A DNA stretch of 64,000 bases from positions 3,874 to 67,873 of the forward strand of contig CAWIZJ010000042.1 of assembly GCA_963840535.1 (NCBI GenBank), written 5' to 3'. Shown piece by piece: positions 54,720 through 63,419 of the stretch. Made by a program: the position numbers and the translations under genes. The notes under the pieces are model-generated. The model was not told where the DNA came from, did not search any database, and was given only the letters and a program-made list of their open reading frames with translations. This DNA is from VAZQ01 sp963840535 (lineage in GTDB: Bacteria > Pseudomonadota > Alphaproteobacteria > Rhizobiales > Xanthobacteraceae). Position 1 is the stretch's first letter; every line of letters begins with the position of its first letter.

Positions 54720-57247
54720 ATGCCGCTGCGCAGGGAGCAAGCGCCGCTCGTCGTCGCCGCGCTGTCGCTCGCCGTGCTGCCGTTCGCGCTCGATCTCGTG
54801 GGTCTGCCGCTTCGCTCCGCGGTCGATGTGGTCGTCTTCGCCATCGCCTGCATGGGGCTGAATATTCTCGTCGGGTATACCGGGCTGGTCTCGTTCGGCC
54901 ATGGCGCCTGGTTCGGGCTCGGCGCCTATGCGGCGGCGCTCAGCCAGCGGCACTGGTTCTCCGGCGATATCATTCTGCCGGCGCTGTTCTCGCTTCTCTT
55001 CGTCGCGGCGTCGGCGGCATTGACGGGCGCACTCATTCTCCGCCGTCGCGGCGTTTATTTCTCCCTGCTCACGCTGGCGCTCACCGCGTTGTTGTTCGCC
55101 ATCGGCTTTCGCTGGACCGAGCTCACCGGTGGCGAGAGCGGCCTCGGCGGCGTCACGCGCTCCCGCGTGCTCGGCGTCGATCTCGAATACGACCCGGCCT
55201 ATTACGGCGTGGTCGCGGCAATCGGGCTGCGCCGTCTGTTACCTGCTCTGGCGCTTTCACCGCTCGCCGGTGGGTAGCGTGCTGGTGGCGATCCGGGAGA
55301 ACGAGCAGCGCGCCCGCTTCGTGGGCTATCCGACGAATCGGTACAAGCTCGTCGGATTTGTCCTGTCCGCGGCGGTGGTGGGGCTGGCGGGAACATTGTC
55401 GGTCTTCAATCACCGTTTCGCCTCGGCCGAACCCCTGGCGGTCGCCTTCTCGGGCGAGCTCATCGCCATGGTGGTCATCGGCGGAATGCGAAGCTTCCTG
55501 GGGCCGGCGCTCGGCGCCTTGTTCTTCATCCTGTTCCGCGAGTTTCTGTCGATCTGGACGCTGCATTGGCTGTTCTATTTCGGCCTGCTGTTCGTCGGCT
55601 TCATCGTGCTCTCGCCGTCGGGCCTGGTCGGCGTGGCCGAGCGGCTGATCGCCCCGTTCCGCAGGCGTGTCGCGCTCGCGCCGGCAATGGCGGGCCGCAC
55701 GCTGGTCGAGAATGCGACGCTGCCGCAGTCGTTGCGCCGTCAGGCCCAGGCAGAAGCGTCGGTGCTGGTGGTGCGCAACCTCGACAAGCGTTTCGGGGGC
55801 ATTCATGCGGTCGACGACGTGTCCTTCACCGTACGCGATCGGACATTGCACGCGCTGATCGGGCCCAATGGTGCCGGCAAGACCACGGCATTCAATCTCC
55901 TGTCCGGCCTCTATCCGCCCGATGGCGGCACGATCGAGCTTGCGGGCCGCTCGATCGCGGGCCGGCGTCCGGAGGACATCACCGCCGACGGCGTCGGCCG
56001 TTCGTTCCAGATCACCAATCTGTTCTCGTCGCTGTCGGTGCAGGAGAACCTGCGCCTGGCGGTGCAGGCGCGCCATCCCGGCCGCTTTGCGATCTGGCGG
56101 GGGGCGCATTCGCTGGCGGGCGTCACCGCTGAAACGACGGAGTTGATCGGCTTTCCTCGGACTGGCAGGCATCGAGCATGCCGAGGCGTCGTCGCTGTCC
56201 TATGGCGGTCAGCGCCTGCTCGACATGGGGCTGGCGCTGGCGACGCGCCCGCGCATCCTGCTGCTCGACGAGCCGCTGGCGGGCCTCGCCGTGGCCGAGC
56301 GTCAACGTATCGCCGCGCTGGTGAAGACCATGTCAGCCGAGGTTCCCGTCCTGTTCGTGGAGCACGACATCGACCGTGTGTTCCAGATTGCGGACCACGT
56401 CACGGTCATGAACGAGGGACGGATCCTCGTGGACGGGACAGTCGAGGTGGCGCGCAACGACGCCAAGGTGCGCGAGGTCTATATCGGCTCCGGCGCGGCG
56501 ACGGTCGCGGCCAGGCCGCGGGCCTCGGCAGCCGGGTCTCGTCAGCTTCTCGCGGTCGACGGCATCGACACCTTCTATGGCAAGAGCCACATCCTCAACG
56601 CCGTCTCCTTCGACGTCCGCGAGCACGAGATCGTCGCCCTGCTCGGTCGCAACGGCGCCGGGAAATCGACGCTGCTCAAGAGCCTCATCGGCATTGCACG
56701 GCCGGAAGCCGGATCGATCAAGCTCATGGGCGAGGATACCGTCAGCCTCCCTTCAGCCGAGATCGCCCGGCGCGGCATCGGCTACGTGCCGCAAGGGCGC
56801 GGACTGTTCACCGGCATGACGGTGGCCGACAATCTGGCGCTCGGCCGGCTGAAGCGGATCACCGGCGCCGGCATTCATTGGGACGATGAGCGCATCGTCG
56901 CGTTCTTTCCACGCCTCGCCGAACGATGGCGCATGCCCGCGGACTATCTGTCGGGCGGCGAGCAGCAGATGGTGGCGGTCGCGCGCGCGCTGGCCGGCGA
57001 TGTCCGCGTGCTCCTGCTCGATGAGCCGTTCGAGGGGCTTTCGCCGGTCGTCACCGAGGAGCTGTTCGAGGCGTTCGACCGCCTGCGGCACGAGATCGCA
57101 ATGATCATCGTCGACCATCACCTCGAGCTCGCCCTGGCATTGTCCGACCGCACCGTGGTGCTGGAGCGCGGCTCCGTCACCTGGACCGGCGCATCGGTCC
57201 TGCTGAAACATGACCTCGATTTGAGAAGGAAGGTGCTGTGGCTGTGA
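54720..57247 (+). CDS. LivM-LivG-LivF triple-fusion ABC transporter protein, frameshifted
   Basis: One reading frame of about 841 residues after removing two extra bases (near 55232 and 56155). Residues about 1-310: LivM permease (MGLNILVGYTGLVSFGHGAWFGLGAYAAAL, RGVYFSLLTLALTALLFAIGF). About 340-595: LivG ATPase with Walker A GPNGAGKTT, ABC signature LSYGGQRL and Walker B ILLLDEPLAG. About 605-841: LivF ATPase with GRNGAGKST, LSGGEQQMVAVARAL and VLLLDEPFEGLSP. The three normally separate proteins have no stop between them. With LivH it forms an importer whose two ATPases are tied to one permease half. The TGA stop overlaps the GTG of the next gene. Confidence 0.88.
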
Positions 57248-58174
57248 ATCGGCGGGTTGCCATCATCGGGTCGGGACTGGTCGGACGCTCATGGGCTGTC
57301 GTCTTCGCGGGCGGCGGTTTTGACGGTGGCGCTTTACGATGCGGCCGCGGGTGTCGCCGAGCGGGCGCGCGACCTGGTGTCCGAGGGACTGGAGGAGCTG
57401 TCCGCGCACGGCCTGGTGAGGGACGCCGGGGCCGCCGCGGCGCGGGTGCGCGTGGCGACGAGCCTGGCGGATGCCCTCGACGGTGCCGGCTTCGTGCAGG
57501 AGAGCTCGCCGGAGACGCTGGAGGCCAAGCGCGCCGTCTTCGCCGAGCTCGACCGGCTGGCGGCGCCCGACGCCATTCTCGCGTCGTCGACCTCCACCAT
57601 CGTGGCCAGCCGGTTCACGGAGCAGCTGAAGGGCCGCCACCGCTGCCTGGTCGCCCATCCGGTGAACCCGCCCCACCTGGTGCCGCTGGTGGAGCTCGCA
57701 GGCGCGCCGTGGACAGCCGCGGAGACGATCGCGCGGGCGAAGACGACCTACGAGTTCGTCGGACAGGTGCCGATCGTGGTGCGGCGCGAGATCGACGGCT
57801 TCATTCTCAATCGCCTGCAGGCGGTGCTGCTGTCGGAGGCATTCCGCCTCGCCGGCGAGGGATATGTGACGCCGGAGGATCTCGACAAGACACTCAAGGA
57901 TGGACTGGGCCTGCGCTGGTCGTTCATGGGTCCGTTCGAGACCATCGAGCTCAACGCGCCCTCCGGCATTCCGGATTATTGCCGGCGCTACGGTCCCAGC
58001 CTCGGCCGGTTGAGCGGCGCCGATCCGGCCATCTACCAGGGCGACAATCTCGAGCGCATCCTGTCGCAATGGCAGCCGCTCGACGCCGATCGGGTTGCGG
58101 TGCGGATGCGCTGGCGCGACCGCAGGCTCGCCGCTCTCAAGGCGCACAAGCGCTCGCAGATGTCCTCGGGGTAG
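57244..58174 (+). CDS. 3-hydroxyacyl-CoA dehydrogenase family protein, frameshifted
   Basis: About 309 residues after removing one extra base near 57313. NAD fold: RVAIIGSGLVGRSWAVVFAG then LTVALYDAAAGVAERA. SSTSTIVASRF and the catalytic segment CLVAHPVNPPHLVPLVEL identify the family; the C-terminal domain has DGFILNRLQAVLLSEAFRLAGEG. The overall pattern resembles L-gulonate 3-dehydrogenase/lambda-crystallin and carnitine dehydrogenase more than fatty-acid HAD. GTG 57244 overlaps the transporter stop (an in-frame GTG at 57238 is also open), so uptake and oxidation are probably co-translated. Confidence 0.87.
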
Positions 58175-58313
58175 ATCCGTGGTCATGCCGGCTGACTCGT
58201 GCCGGCCGATTGGATAACCTATCGTTGTCGGCTCGTGACGGCATCTGACTGCAATACGGCAGATGCGCAATGTTGATCGGTCGCGACGGCTGTAACAGCA
58301 GGGGAGGACGAAC

Positions 58314-59282
58314 ATGAAGAGTTCCGTATTGGCCATGTCCCTGGCCGCGTTTGCGATGCTGACATTCGACGAGGCGCGCGCACAGGCCGCGTTCCCGCCG
58401 CCCCCGCCCAAGGTCAGTCCTGCCGCCGGTGTGGTCGACATGCATGTCCACTCCCACCCCGACGTTTTCGGCCGCAACATGGACGACATCGACGTGGCGC
58501 GGCTCGCCCTGGCGCGCGGCATGCGCGGCATCGTGCTCAAGAACCACATCAGCGAGACCGCGAGCCGCGCTGCGCTGGCGATGAAGGTGGTGCCGGGCAT
58601 CGAGGTTTTCGGTGGCATCGTGCTGAACAACGCGGTGGGCGGCGTCAACCCGAACGCGGTGGAATGGATGCACCGCGTCTACGGCAACCGCGGGAAGGTG
58701 GTCTGGCTGCCCACCTTCGAGTCGGACAAACATGTCAAGACCTTCACGAAACCGGACGCCAAGGGCCTCGTGGTGGCGCCCAACGGGCGGGTGACGCCGG
58801 AGATGGAGGAGATCCTCAGGATCATCGCGCGCGAGAATCTCGTGCTCGCCACCGGTCACGTTCATCCCGAGGAGATCATCGCCGTGGTCCGACGCGGACG
58901 CGAGCTCGGGGTCAGGAACATGCTCGTCACCCATGGCTTCACCAACGTGCCGGGTCTCACGATGGCGCAGGCCAAGGAGGTCACCGACATGGGCGCGCAG
59001 ATCGAGGTCTGCTTCCTCCAGTTCCAGGCCGGGCCGAACGCGCCGCTCGCCTTCCTCACCCACTGGACGCAGATCAACGCCAAGCACGTGGCGCAGGCGA
59101 TCAAGGAGCTGGGCGCAAAGAGCCTGGTGGTCTCCTCCGACCTTGGCCAGAGCGCCAACATCACGCACCCGGACGGCATCGAGGTTGCGGTCGGCGCCAT
59201 GAAGCGCGAGGGCATCAGCGATGCCGATATCGACCTGATGCTGCGCAAGGGCCCGGCCCGGCTGCTCGGTCTCGATGGTTGA
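58314..59282 (+). CDS. Exported DUF6282-like amidohydrolase-fold protein
   Basis: 322 residues with a signal peptide (VLAMSLAAFAMLTFDEARAQ). VDMHVHSHPDVFGRNMDD gives the HxH metal motif of the amidohydrolase (TIM-barrel) superfamily; ENLVLATGHVHPEEI and MLVTHGFTNVPGLTM supply further His ligands, and VVSSDLGQSANITHPDG the Asp. This is the pattern of the DUF6282 metal-dependent hydrolases. Substrate unknown, exported. GGGGAGG lies just before the ATG. It follows the ABC operon after 140 bp and may prepare its substrate in the periplasm. Confidence 0.82.
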   Translation: MKSSVLAMSLAAFAMLTFDEARAQAAFPPPPPKVSPAAGVVDMHVHSHPDVFGRNMDDIDVARLALARGMRGIVLKNHISETASRAALAMKVVPGIEVFGGIVLNNAVGGVNPNAVEWMHRVYGNRGKVVWLPTFESDKHVKTFTKPDAKGLVVAPNGRVTPEMEEILRIIARENLVLATGHVHPEEIIAVVRRGRELGVRNMLVTHGFTNVPGLTMAQAKEVTDMGAQIEVCFLQFQAGPNAPLAFLTHWTQINAKHVAQAIKELGAKSLVVSSDLGQSANITHPDGIEVAVGAMKREGISDADIDLMLRKGPARLLGLDG

Positions 59283-59382
59283 CGGGGGGCCTTCCCCGGG
59301 TCCTGGCGCGGGTCAAACTCGCCACTCGGTGGTCGACTGGCGGCCCAGCGGTCCGACCGACCCGGTTGCCAACTGGCGACGC

Positions 59383-60570
59383 TCACTGCTTTCGCCGAGC
59401 CCGGATCTCGTTGAATTCGGATAGCGCCCGTTCGAATTTTTCATCGAAGAGCCACATCGCGTCGAGGATTTCGCGGAAGGTTGCAGAGGTCTTTGCCCTG
59501 TCGGCTCGACCAAAGGTGAACATGCTGTTGTTGCGCAAATATCCCATGATCGTCGGGTCGGAAACTCTATAGCTCGCTAGGTTGCCCGAATTGAGAGCGG
59601 ATCTGGTCGGACTGGGGATGATCTGGATGAGCTCGAAAAATTTCATCTGGTCGATCGGATTTGGCAATACTTTCACGATCGCCGGCAACCGCGGGAAAAG
59701 ATCGGCGTGTGCGTTCATGAGGCCGTCTCTCACGGCGGTCCAGTGATTGAGACGGTGATCCAGGTTGCCGACCCGCGCCTCTTCCTTGTCGTCGCGAGCG
59801 CTCAGCGCAGGATCAAAGGCCATGATCGATTTCTTGATTGCCGCCCATTTCTTTTGACCGTTCTGATGTTCGGATATGCCGGTTTGCAAACTTCCCTTGT
59901 ACTTGTTCGAGCGTGCATTCCCGATGTTCTGATTGCCGTTCGTCTCGGCAAAGAAGAGGCCCAGGCTGATACGACCCGCCGCTTCGGCATGTGCCGCTTC
60001 GAGGCCCTTAGCTCGTCCAATGGCGATTCCCAGGTCGACGACGTCGTCGAACGGAGTATCCGAGTTTTGCGCATTGGCGGGTGGCGCCTGCATGATCTTG
60101 AAGAGGCTCACATACTCGTCGAGAAGCGGCTCGTTGTCGGCATCGAAGTACGCTGGAGGAATTCCGAATTTGTTGGGCCGTCCGATCCTGGACGGCATCG
60201 CGTCGGTGAGATCCTTGTGCGCGCTCATCATGTTGTTGCGGGCAAGATAGAGCTCTTGTCCCGGCAGGTTCGGCAGTTGTTGGTTCGAATTGATCTGTGC
60301 GCGCCGCTGGCGCAGGATCGACCTGAAGGCATCTACTGCATTGTTGTAAGTATTGAGCGCTTCCGACTGCGATTTCATGAGTGCGGCCGGCTGACCCTGG
60401 GCGGGGGAGACGAGGCCGAAGTTGCTGATGTCGGCCAGGACGAGCGACGTGACCGTGCTGGCAACCGTATTGATGGCGTCGGAAACCGGCGGCGCGAAGA
60501 AGAGTAGCCCGAGGGCAAGTGCTGCCGCACGGGTGGCTGCAAGCGGTCTAGAGGTTGTTGCGCTAACCAT
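59383..60570 (-). CDS. Unknown exported protein next to tRNA-Ser
   Basis: 395 residues, not recognised. A hydrophobic N-terminus (ATRAAALALGLLFFAPPVSDA) looks like a signal peptide or single anchor. The rest is hydrophilic and helical, rich in Asn, Gln and Ala (SLQTGISEHQNGQKKWAAIKKSI). No cysteines or catalytic motifs stand out. Base composition appears less GC-rich than neighbouring genes. The gene begins 17 bp from the 3' end of the tRNA-Ser gene, a usual hot spot for acquired DNA. Start at 60570 (MVSATTSRP) chosen; 60585 is in frame too. Confidence 0.7.
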   Translation of the reverse strand: MVSATTSRPLAATRAAALALGLLFFAPPVSDAINTVASTVTSLVLADISNFGLVSPAQGQPAALMKSQSEALNTYNNAVDAFRSILRQRRAQINSNQQLPNLPGQELYLARNNMMSAHKDLTDAMPSRIGRPNKFGIPPAYFDADNEPLLDEYVSLFKIMQAPPANAQNSDTPFDDVVDLGIAIGRAKGLEAAHAEAAGRISLGLFFAETNGNQNIGNARSNKYKGSLQTGISEHQNGQKKWAAIKKSIMAFDPALSARDDKEEARVGNLDHRLNHWTAVRDGLMNAHADLFPRLPAIVKVLPNPIDQMKFFELIQIIPSPTRSALNSGNLASYRVSDPTIMGYLRNNSMFTFGRADRAKTSATFREILDAMWLFDEKFERALSEFNEIRARRKQ

Positions 60571-60586
60571 GCGCGCTAACGACACG

Positions 60587-60676
60587 TGGCGGAGAGGGAG
60601 GGATTCGAACCCCCGATACGGTTACCCGTATGCCGCATTTCGAGTGCGGTGCTTTCAACCACTCAGCCACCTCTCC
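60587..60676 (-). tRNA. tRNA-Ser(CGA)
   Basis: Class II tRNA of 90 nt including an encoded CCA end. Acceptor stem GGAGAGG pairs with CCTCTCC; the anticodon arm CCGCA-CTCGAAA-TGCGG gives anticodon CGA (codon UCG); a long variable arm (CATACGGGTAACCGTATC region) and T-arm GGGGGTTCGAATCCC follow. Reads leftwards, discriminator G. An integrase gene lies on its 5' side. Confidence 0.97.
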
Positions 60677-60692
60677 AAGTCTTTGTAGATAA

Positions 60693-60728
60693 GGGCATTT
60701 CGCGCTGATGGCGGGACGCGAAATGCCC
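60693..60728. repeat. 12-bp perfect inverted repeat between tRNA-Ser and integrase
   Basis: GGGCATTTCGCG (60693-60704) and CGCGAAATGCCC (60717-60728) are exact complements around a 12-nt spacer. It follows the integrase stop, so it may be a terminator without a T-run, or a recombination or control site. Its core GCATTTCG also occurs in the anticodon arm of the tRNA (60635-60642). Confidence 0.75.
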
Positions 60729-60730
60729 GA

Positions 60731-60750
60731 TTTGCTACCGCTTTGCTACC
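60731..60750. repeat. Two direct copies of TTTGCTACC, 11-bp period
   Basis: TTTGCTACC at 60731-60739 and 60742-60750, one helical turn apart, at the integrase stop codon. Spacing and position fit arm-type binding sites of a tyrosine recombinase; this role is inferred. Confidence 0.5.
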
Positions 60751-61909
60751 CAATCTCATTGCGGCGCCTGTTTAGGGCCGCTTGTAGGGCAGCGTCAACG
60801 ATCTCGGCCGCGTCCTCCTGCATGCCCTCGAGCACGTGGCTGTAAATATCGAGGGTGATGGCGATCGTCGAATGACCAAGCCTTTCCTGCACCACCTTGG
60901 GATGAACCTTGCTTTTCAGCATCGCCGTCGCGTGCGTGTGCCGCAGATCGTGCAGACGCACCCGAGGCAGCTTGTGCCCGGCCACAAACAACGCGAAGGA
61001 ATGTGTCAGCGAGCGCGGTTGGAATGGGCTGCCATCGGCCTGGGCAACTACGAAGTTGTCATCGGATAGGCGGATGCCAAGCTTGAGAAGCGCCTGGGCT
61101 TGCTCGATGCGGTGGTTGCGCAACTCCTTCACGATGGTTGCCGGTAGCGCCACAGTGCGGCCCTTGCCGCTCTTGGGGGACTTGTAGCGGACCCCGGTTC
61201 TTGTCTGCTCGGCGCTCTCTTCGACCGAGATCTGCGCTCTATCCAGATCGACATGCCGCCAGCGCAGCGCGGCGACCTCGCCGCGCCGCATGCCGGTGGT
61301 GACGCCGAGCAAGATCGGAATGAACAGGGTTGTATCCCGCGCCGTCTCGATGAGCGCGGCCGCCCCGTCGGTGTCGAGCACCTTCATCTGCTTACGCTCG
61401 ACCTTGGGGGGCTTGACGGCGTCGGCCTCGTTACGCGAGAGCTCGTGCCAGGCCACGGCCTGCGCCAAGGCCTGCTTGAGCACTCGGTGCATGTAGAGAA
61501 CCGTATTGGCGGAAAGCCCGCCCTTGCCGTCCCGGCGACCGGCGGCGAGCGCCTTGCTGTAGGCCTCGGCGATCTGTGCTGATCGCAGCTTTGTCAGCTG
61601 TGGGGCTCCGAGCGCCGGAACGAGGTTCTTCTTCACGATCTCGGTGTAGCGCTCATGGCTACGCGGCGACAGCCGTGTCGCCATGTGGGACAGCCAGCGA
61701 TCAAGAAACTGGGCGACCGTTTGGCGACTTGGATCGACATAGGTCCCGCCGCTGAGCGCGGCGATAAGCTTGCTGCATTCGATTTGGGCCTCGCGCTTTG
61801 TGCCGCGGAATGAATGCCACTTGCGTTTACGCTTACCGGTTTCCGGATAATGCAGGTCGATGACAAGTGCCCAGCGGCCGGGTGAGCGTTCGCGGATGTG
61901 TCCTTTCAT
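60746..61909 (-). CDS. Tyrosine-type site-specific integrase
   Basis: 387-residue recombinase that inserts or excises a mobile element. N-terminal arm-binding domain (GRWALVIDLHYPETGKRKRKWHSFRGTKREAQ), SAM-like core-binding domain (TVAQFLDRWLSHMATRLSPRSHERYTEIVKKNLVPALG), catalytic domain with Arg in TTGMRRGEVAALRWRHV, HDLRHTHATAML (HxxR), LGHSTIAITLDIYSHV (His and nucleophilic Tyr). All catalytic residues are intact, so it is probably active. It sits 70 bp from tRNA-Ser on the tRNA's 5' side. ATG 61909 overlaps the upstream gene's stop by 4 bp. Confidence 0.95.
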   Translation of the reverse strand: MKGHIRERSPGRWALVIDLHYPETGKRKRKWHSFRGTKREAQIECSKLIAALSGGTYVDPSRQTVAQFLDRWLSHMATRLSPRSHERYTEIVKKNLVPALGAPQLTKLRSAQIAEAYSKALAAGRRDGKGGLSANTVLYMHRVLKQALAQAVAWHELSRNEADAVKPPKVERKQMKVLDTDGAAALIETARDTTLFIPILLGVTTGMRRGEVAALRWRHVDLDRAQISVEESAEQTRTGVRYKSPKSGKGRTVALPATIVKELRNHRIEQAQALLKLGIRLSDDNFVVAQADGSPFQPRSLTHSFALFVAGHKLPRVRLHDLRHTHATAMLKSKVHPKVVQERLGHSTIAITLDIYSHVLEGMQEDAAEIVDAALQAALNRRRNEIG

Positions 61910-62575
61910 TGCTTTTTCCCTTCTTTTGGGCGGCCTCTGTTCGGCGACTTCGATCTGTATCTGCGGGTCGATACGCGCTGTCGTGGCGGGGGCTTTATCT
62001 GCAAAGCGTCGGATCGGTTGCGTCCTTCTGAATCTGCAATTTTATTCAGGTCGGTTGCGATGTCTATAATCAACTCACGTGTGAGCATCGCGTTAATCAC
62101 TAACCTCGTGGAAGCGCGCAGCTTGGCGTCGATTGGTGCCTGCGCGGTGAATATGCTGGCCGTGTGACTGAGGTTATCTCCGGATGCGATCACACCGTGC
62201 CCGCTCGTTCGACGCACTGTGATATTTTCTATTTTTCGCCAATGGGGCTGACCCCTGTCCAACACGCGAGCAACGGCTTCCACGAAGGTTTGCTCCCCGG
62301 TCACAGGGCATAGACCGTGCGCTGGCTTTTGCCGTTGCGAAAATCCTGACTTTCTCAGCGGTTTCCGAGAGGCTGTCGGTCGCAAGGACCGCGATCAACA
62401 GCAGCGCAACCGGGTAGGGGCCCACTTGCACTCCGCTTCCAGGACCTCGGCCCTCGGACTGCTCTAAAATCCCATCACGCACCAGAGCCCGCTGGCGCTC
62501 GTAAAGTGCCGCGGGAGTCGTACCCAGGCGCCACGCCAGAAGCGGCGCATAAGCCTTAAGCGAATTGGCCATCAT
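61906..62575 (-). CDS. Putative regulator of the integration module, frameshifted
   Basis: About 222 residues after deleting one A from AAAA near 62329 (FATAK to PAHGLCPVTGEQTF). YAPLLAWRLGTTPAALYERQRALVRDGILEQSEGRGPGSG looks like a winged-helix or HTH segment, then VGPYPVALLLIAVLATDSL is a hydrophobic helix. I do not recognise a named family. The stop overlaps the integrase start by 4 bp (ATGA), strong evidence that both are one transcription unit and that the corrected frame is real. Starts at 62575 or 62572. Confidence 0.7.
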
Positions 62576-62698
62576 TATTCGGACCGAAAAGGAGCCCAGG
62601 CGGTTATAGCATATTAATGGTGGGTGTCGACCACCACTTGTGAATTCCGATCCAATCCCGTATAGTAGTGTGTATTCACCACTATTCGGAGAATAGGC
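62576..62698. promoter_or_regulatory. Divergent control region of the integration module
   Basis: 123 bp between the leftward regulator-integrase unit and the rightward HTH genes, less GC-rich than surroundings. It carries dyads: GGTGG/CCACC at 62619-62635 and TAGTG/CACTA at 62666-62684, and a run TATAGTAGTG that could be a -10. Probably overlapping promoters and operators deciding integration or excision. Confidence 0.5.
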
Positions 62699-62944
62699 GT
62701 GGCGCACAATCTCAAACGGCTTGTCTACACGGTTCCGGAAGCGGGCCGCCTTCTCGGGCTGGGTCGCAACGCAGCGTATGACGCGGCGAAACGCGGCGAC
62801 CTCCCTACTCTACGGATTGGGCGTCTCTTGCTGGTTCCCAAAATCCCTTTTCACCGCATGCTCGGAATGACGGCCGCACCGACCGCAATAACCGGGGTGG
62901 CCGCCAAGCTCCCGACAGCAGGACTAAAGGGAGAGGATCCATGA
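62699..62944 (+). CDS. HTH (excisionase-like) DNA-binding protein 1
   Basis: 81 residues, GTG start. LVYTVPEAGRLLGLGRNAAYDAAKRGDLPTLRIGRLLLVPKIPFHRML is the MerR-like winged helix of the helix-turn-helix 17 / excisionase family; a flexible tail follows. Such proteins bend attachment-site DNA to direct excision or regulate the element. It overlaps the next gene by 4 bp. Confidence 0.88.
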   Translation: MAHNLKRLVYTVPEAGRLLGLGRNAAYDAAKRGDLPTLRIGRLLLVPKIPFHRMLGMTAAPTAITGVAAKLPTAGLKGEDP

Positions 62945-63192
62945 CCAAGCGAACCTTGACCATGACGCGCCAAGACGTTCCCGCCAGCAAGCCGGGCGCT
63001 GGATTCGAACGCCTGCTCACCCCGAGGGAAACGGCCGACCGTTTGCGCGTCAGCCTGTCGTGGCTGGCCAAGGCCCGGATGCAGGGTGACGGCCCACCCT
63101 TCGTGAAATTCGGTCGCTCAATTCGCTATGCCGAAGGCACCCTGGTCCAGTGGACAAGAGCTCATATTCGCCAGTCGACGAACGAGAAGTAG
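62941..63192 (+). CDS. HTH (excisionase/AlpA-like) DNA-binding protein 2
   Basis: 83 residues. LLTPRETADRLRVSLSWLAKARMQGDGPPFVKFGRSIRYAEGTLVQWTRAH is the AlpA/HTH_17 fold, different in sequence from the preceding protein. The ATG at 62941 overlaps the first HTH gene's stop. Two tandem excisionase-like genes suggest one regulates the element and the other directs recombination; which is which cannot be told. Confidence 0.9.
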   Translation: MTKRTLTMTRQDVPASKPGAGFERLLTPRETADRLRVSLSWLAKARMQGDGPPFVKFGRSIRYAEGTLVQWTRAHIRQSTNEK

Positions 63193-63209
63193 GAACACCG
63201 GCCATGTAT

Positions 63210-63395
63210 GCGACAGCCATCCTCAGGGGTCTATTTGAACCGATGAATAGTGATCTATCACAATACATAACTATACACCGCATGGAATGTAATATTTCTA
63301 AGATTAGGAAGATTTACACCTTTATAGCGTCGATATATACTATAGACTATTTCCCAATATGCCACTATATACATCGGCAGCTATCCCCATCCATT
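63210..63395. other. AT-rich segment with TATA-like runs
   Basis: Base composition falls sharply compared with the flanks. TATA and ATAT runs repeat (CGATATATACTATAGAC near 63330, ACTATATACATCGG near 63364). No gene is seen. It may be a promoter region for the next gene, a recombinase binding region, or DNA of foreign origin. Confidence 0.6.
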
Positions 63396-63419
63396 TCCGT
63401 CCGCTGAGCCTCATTCCCC

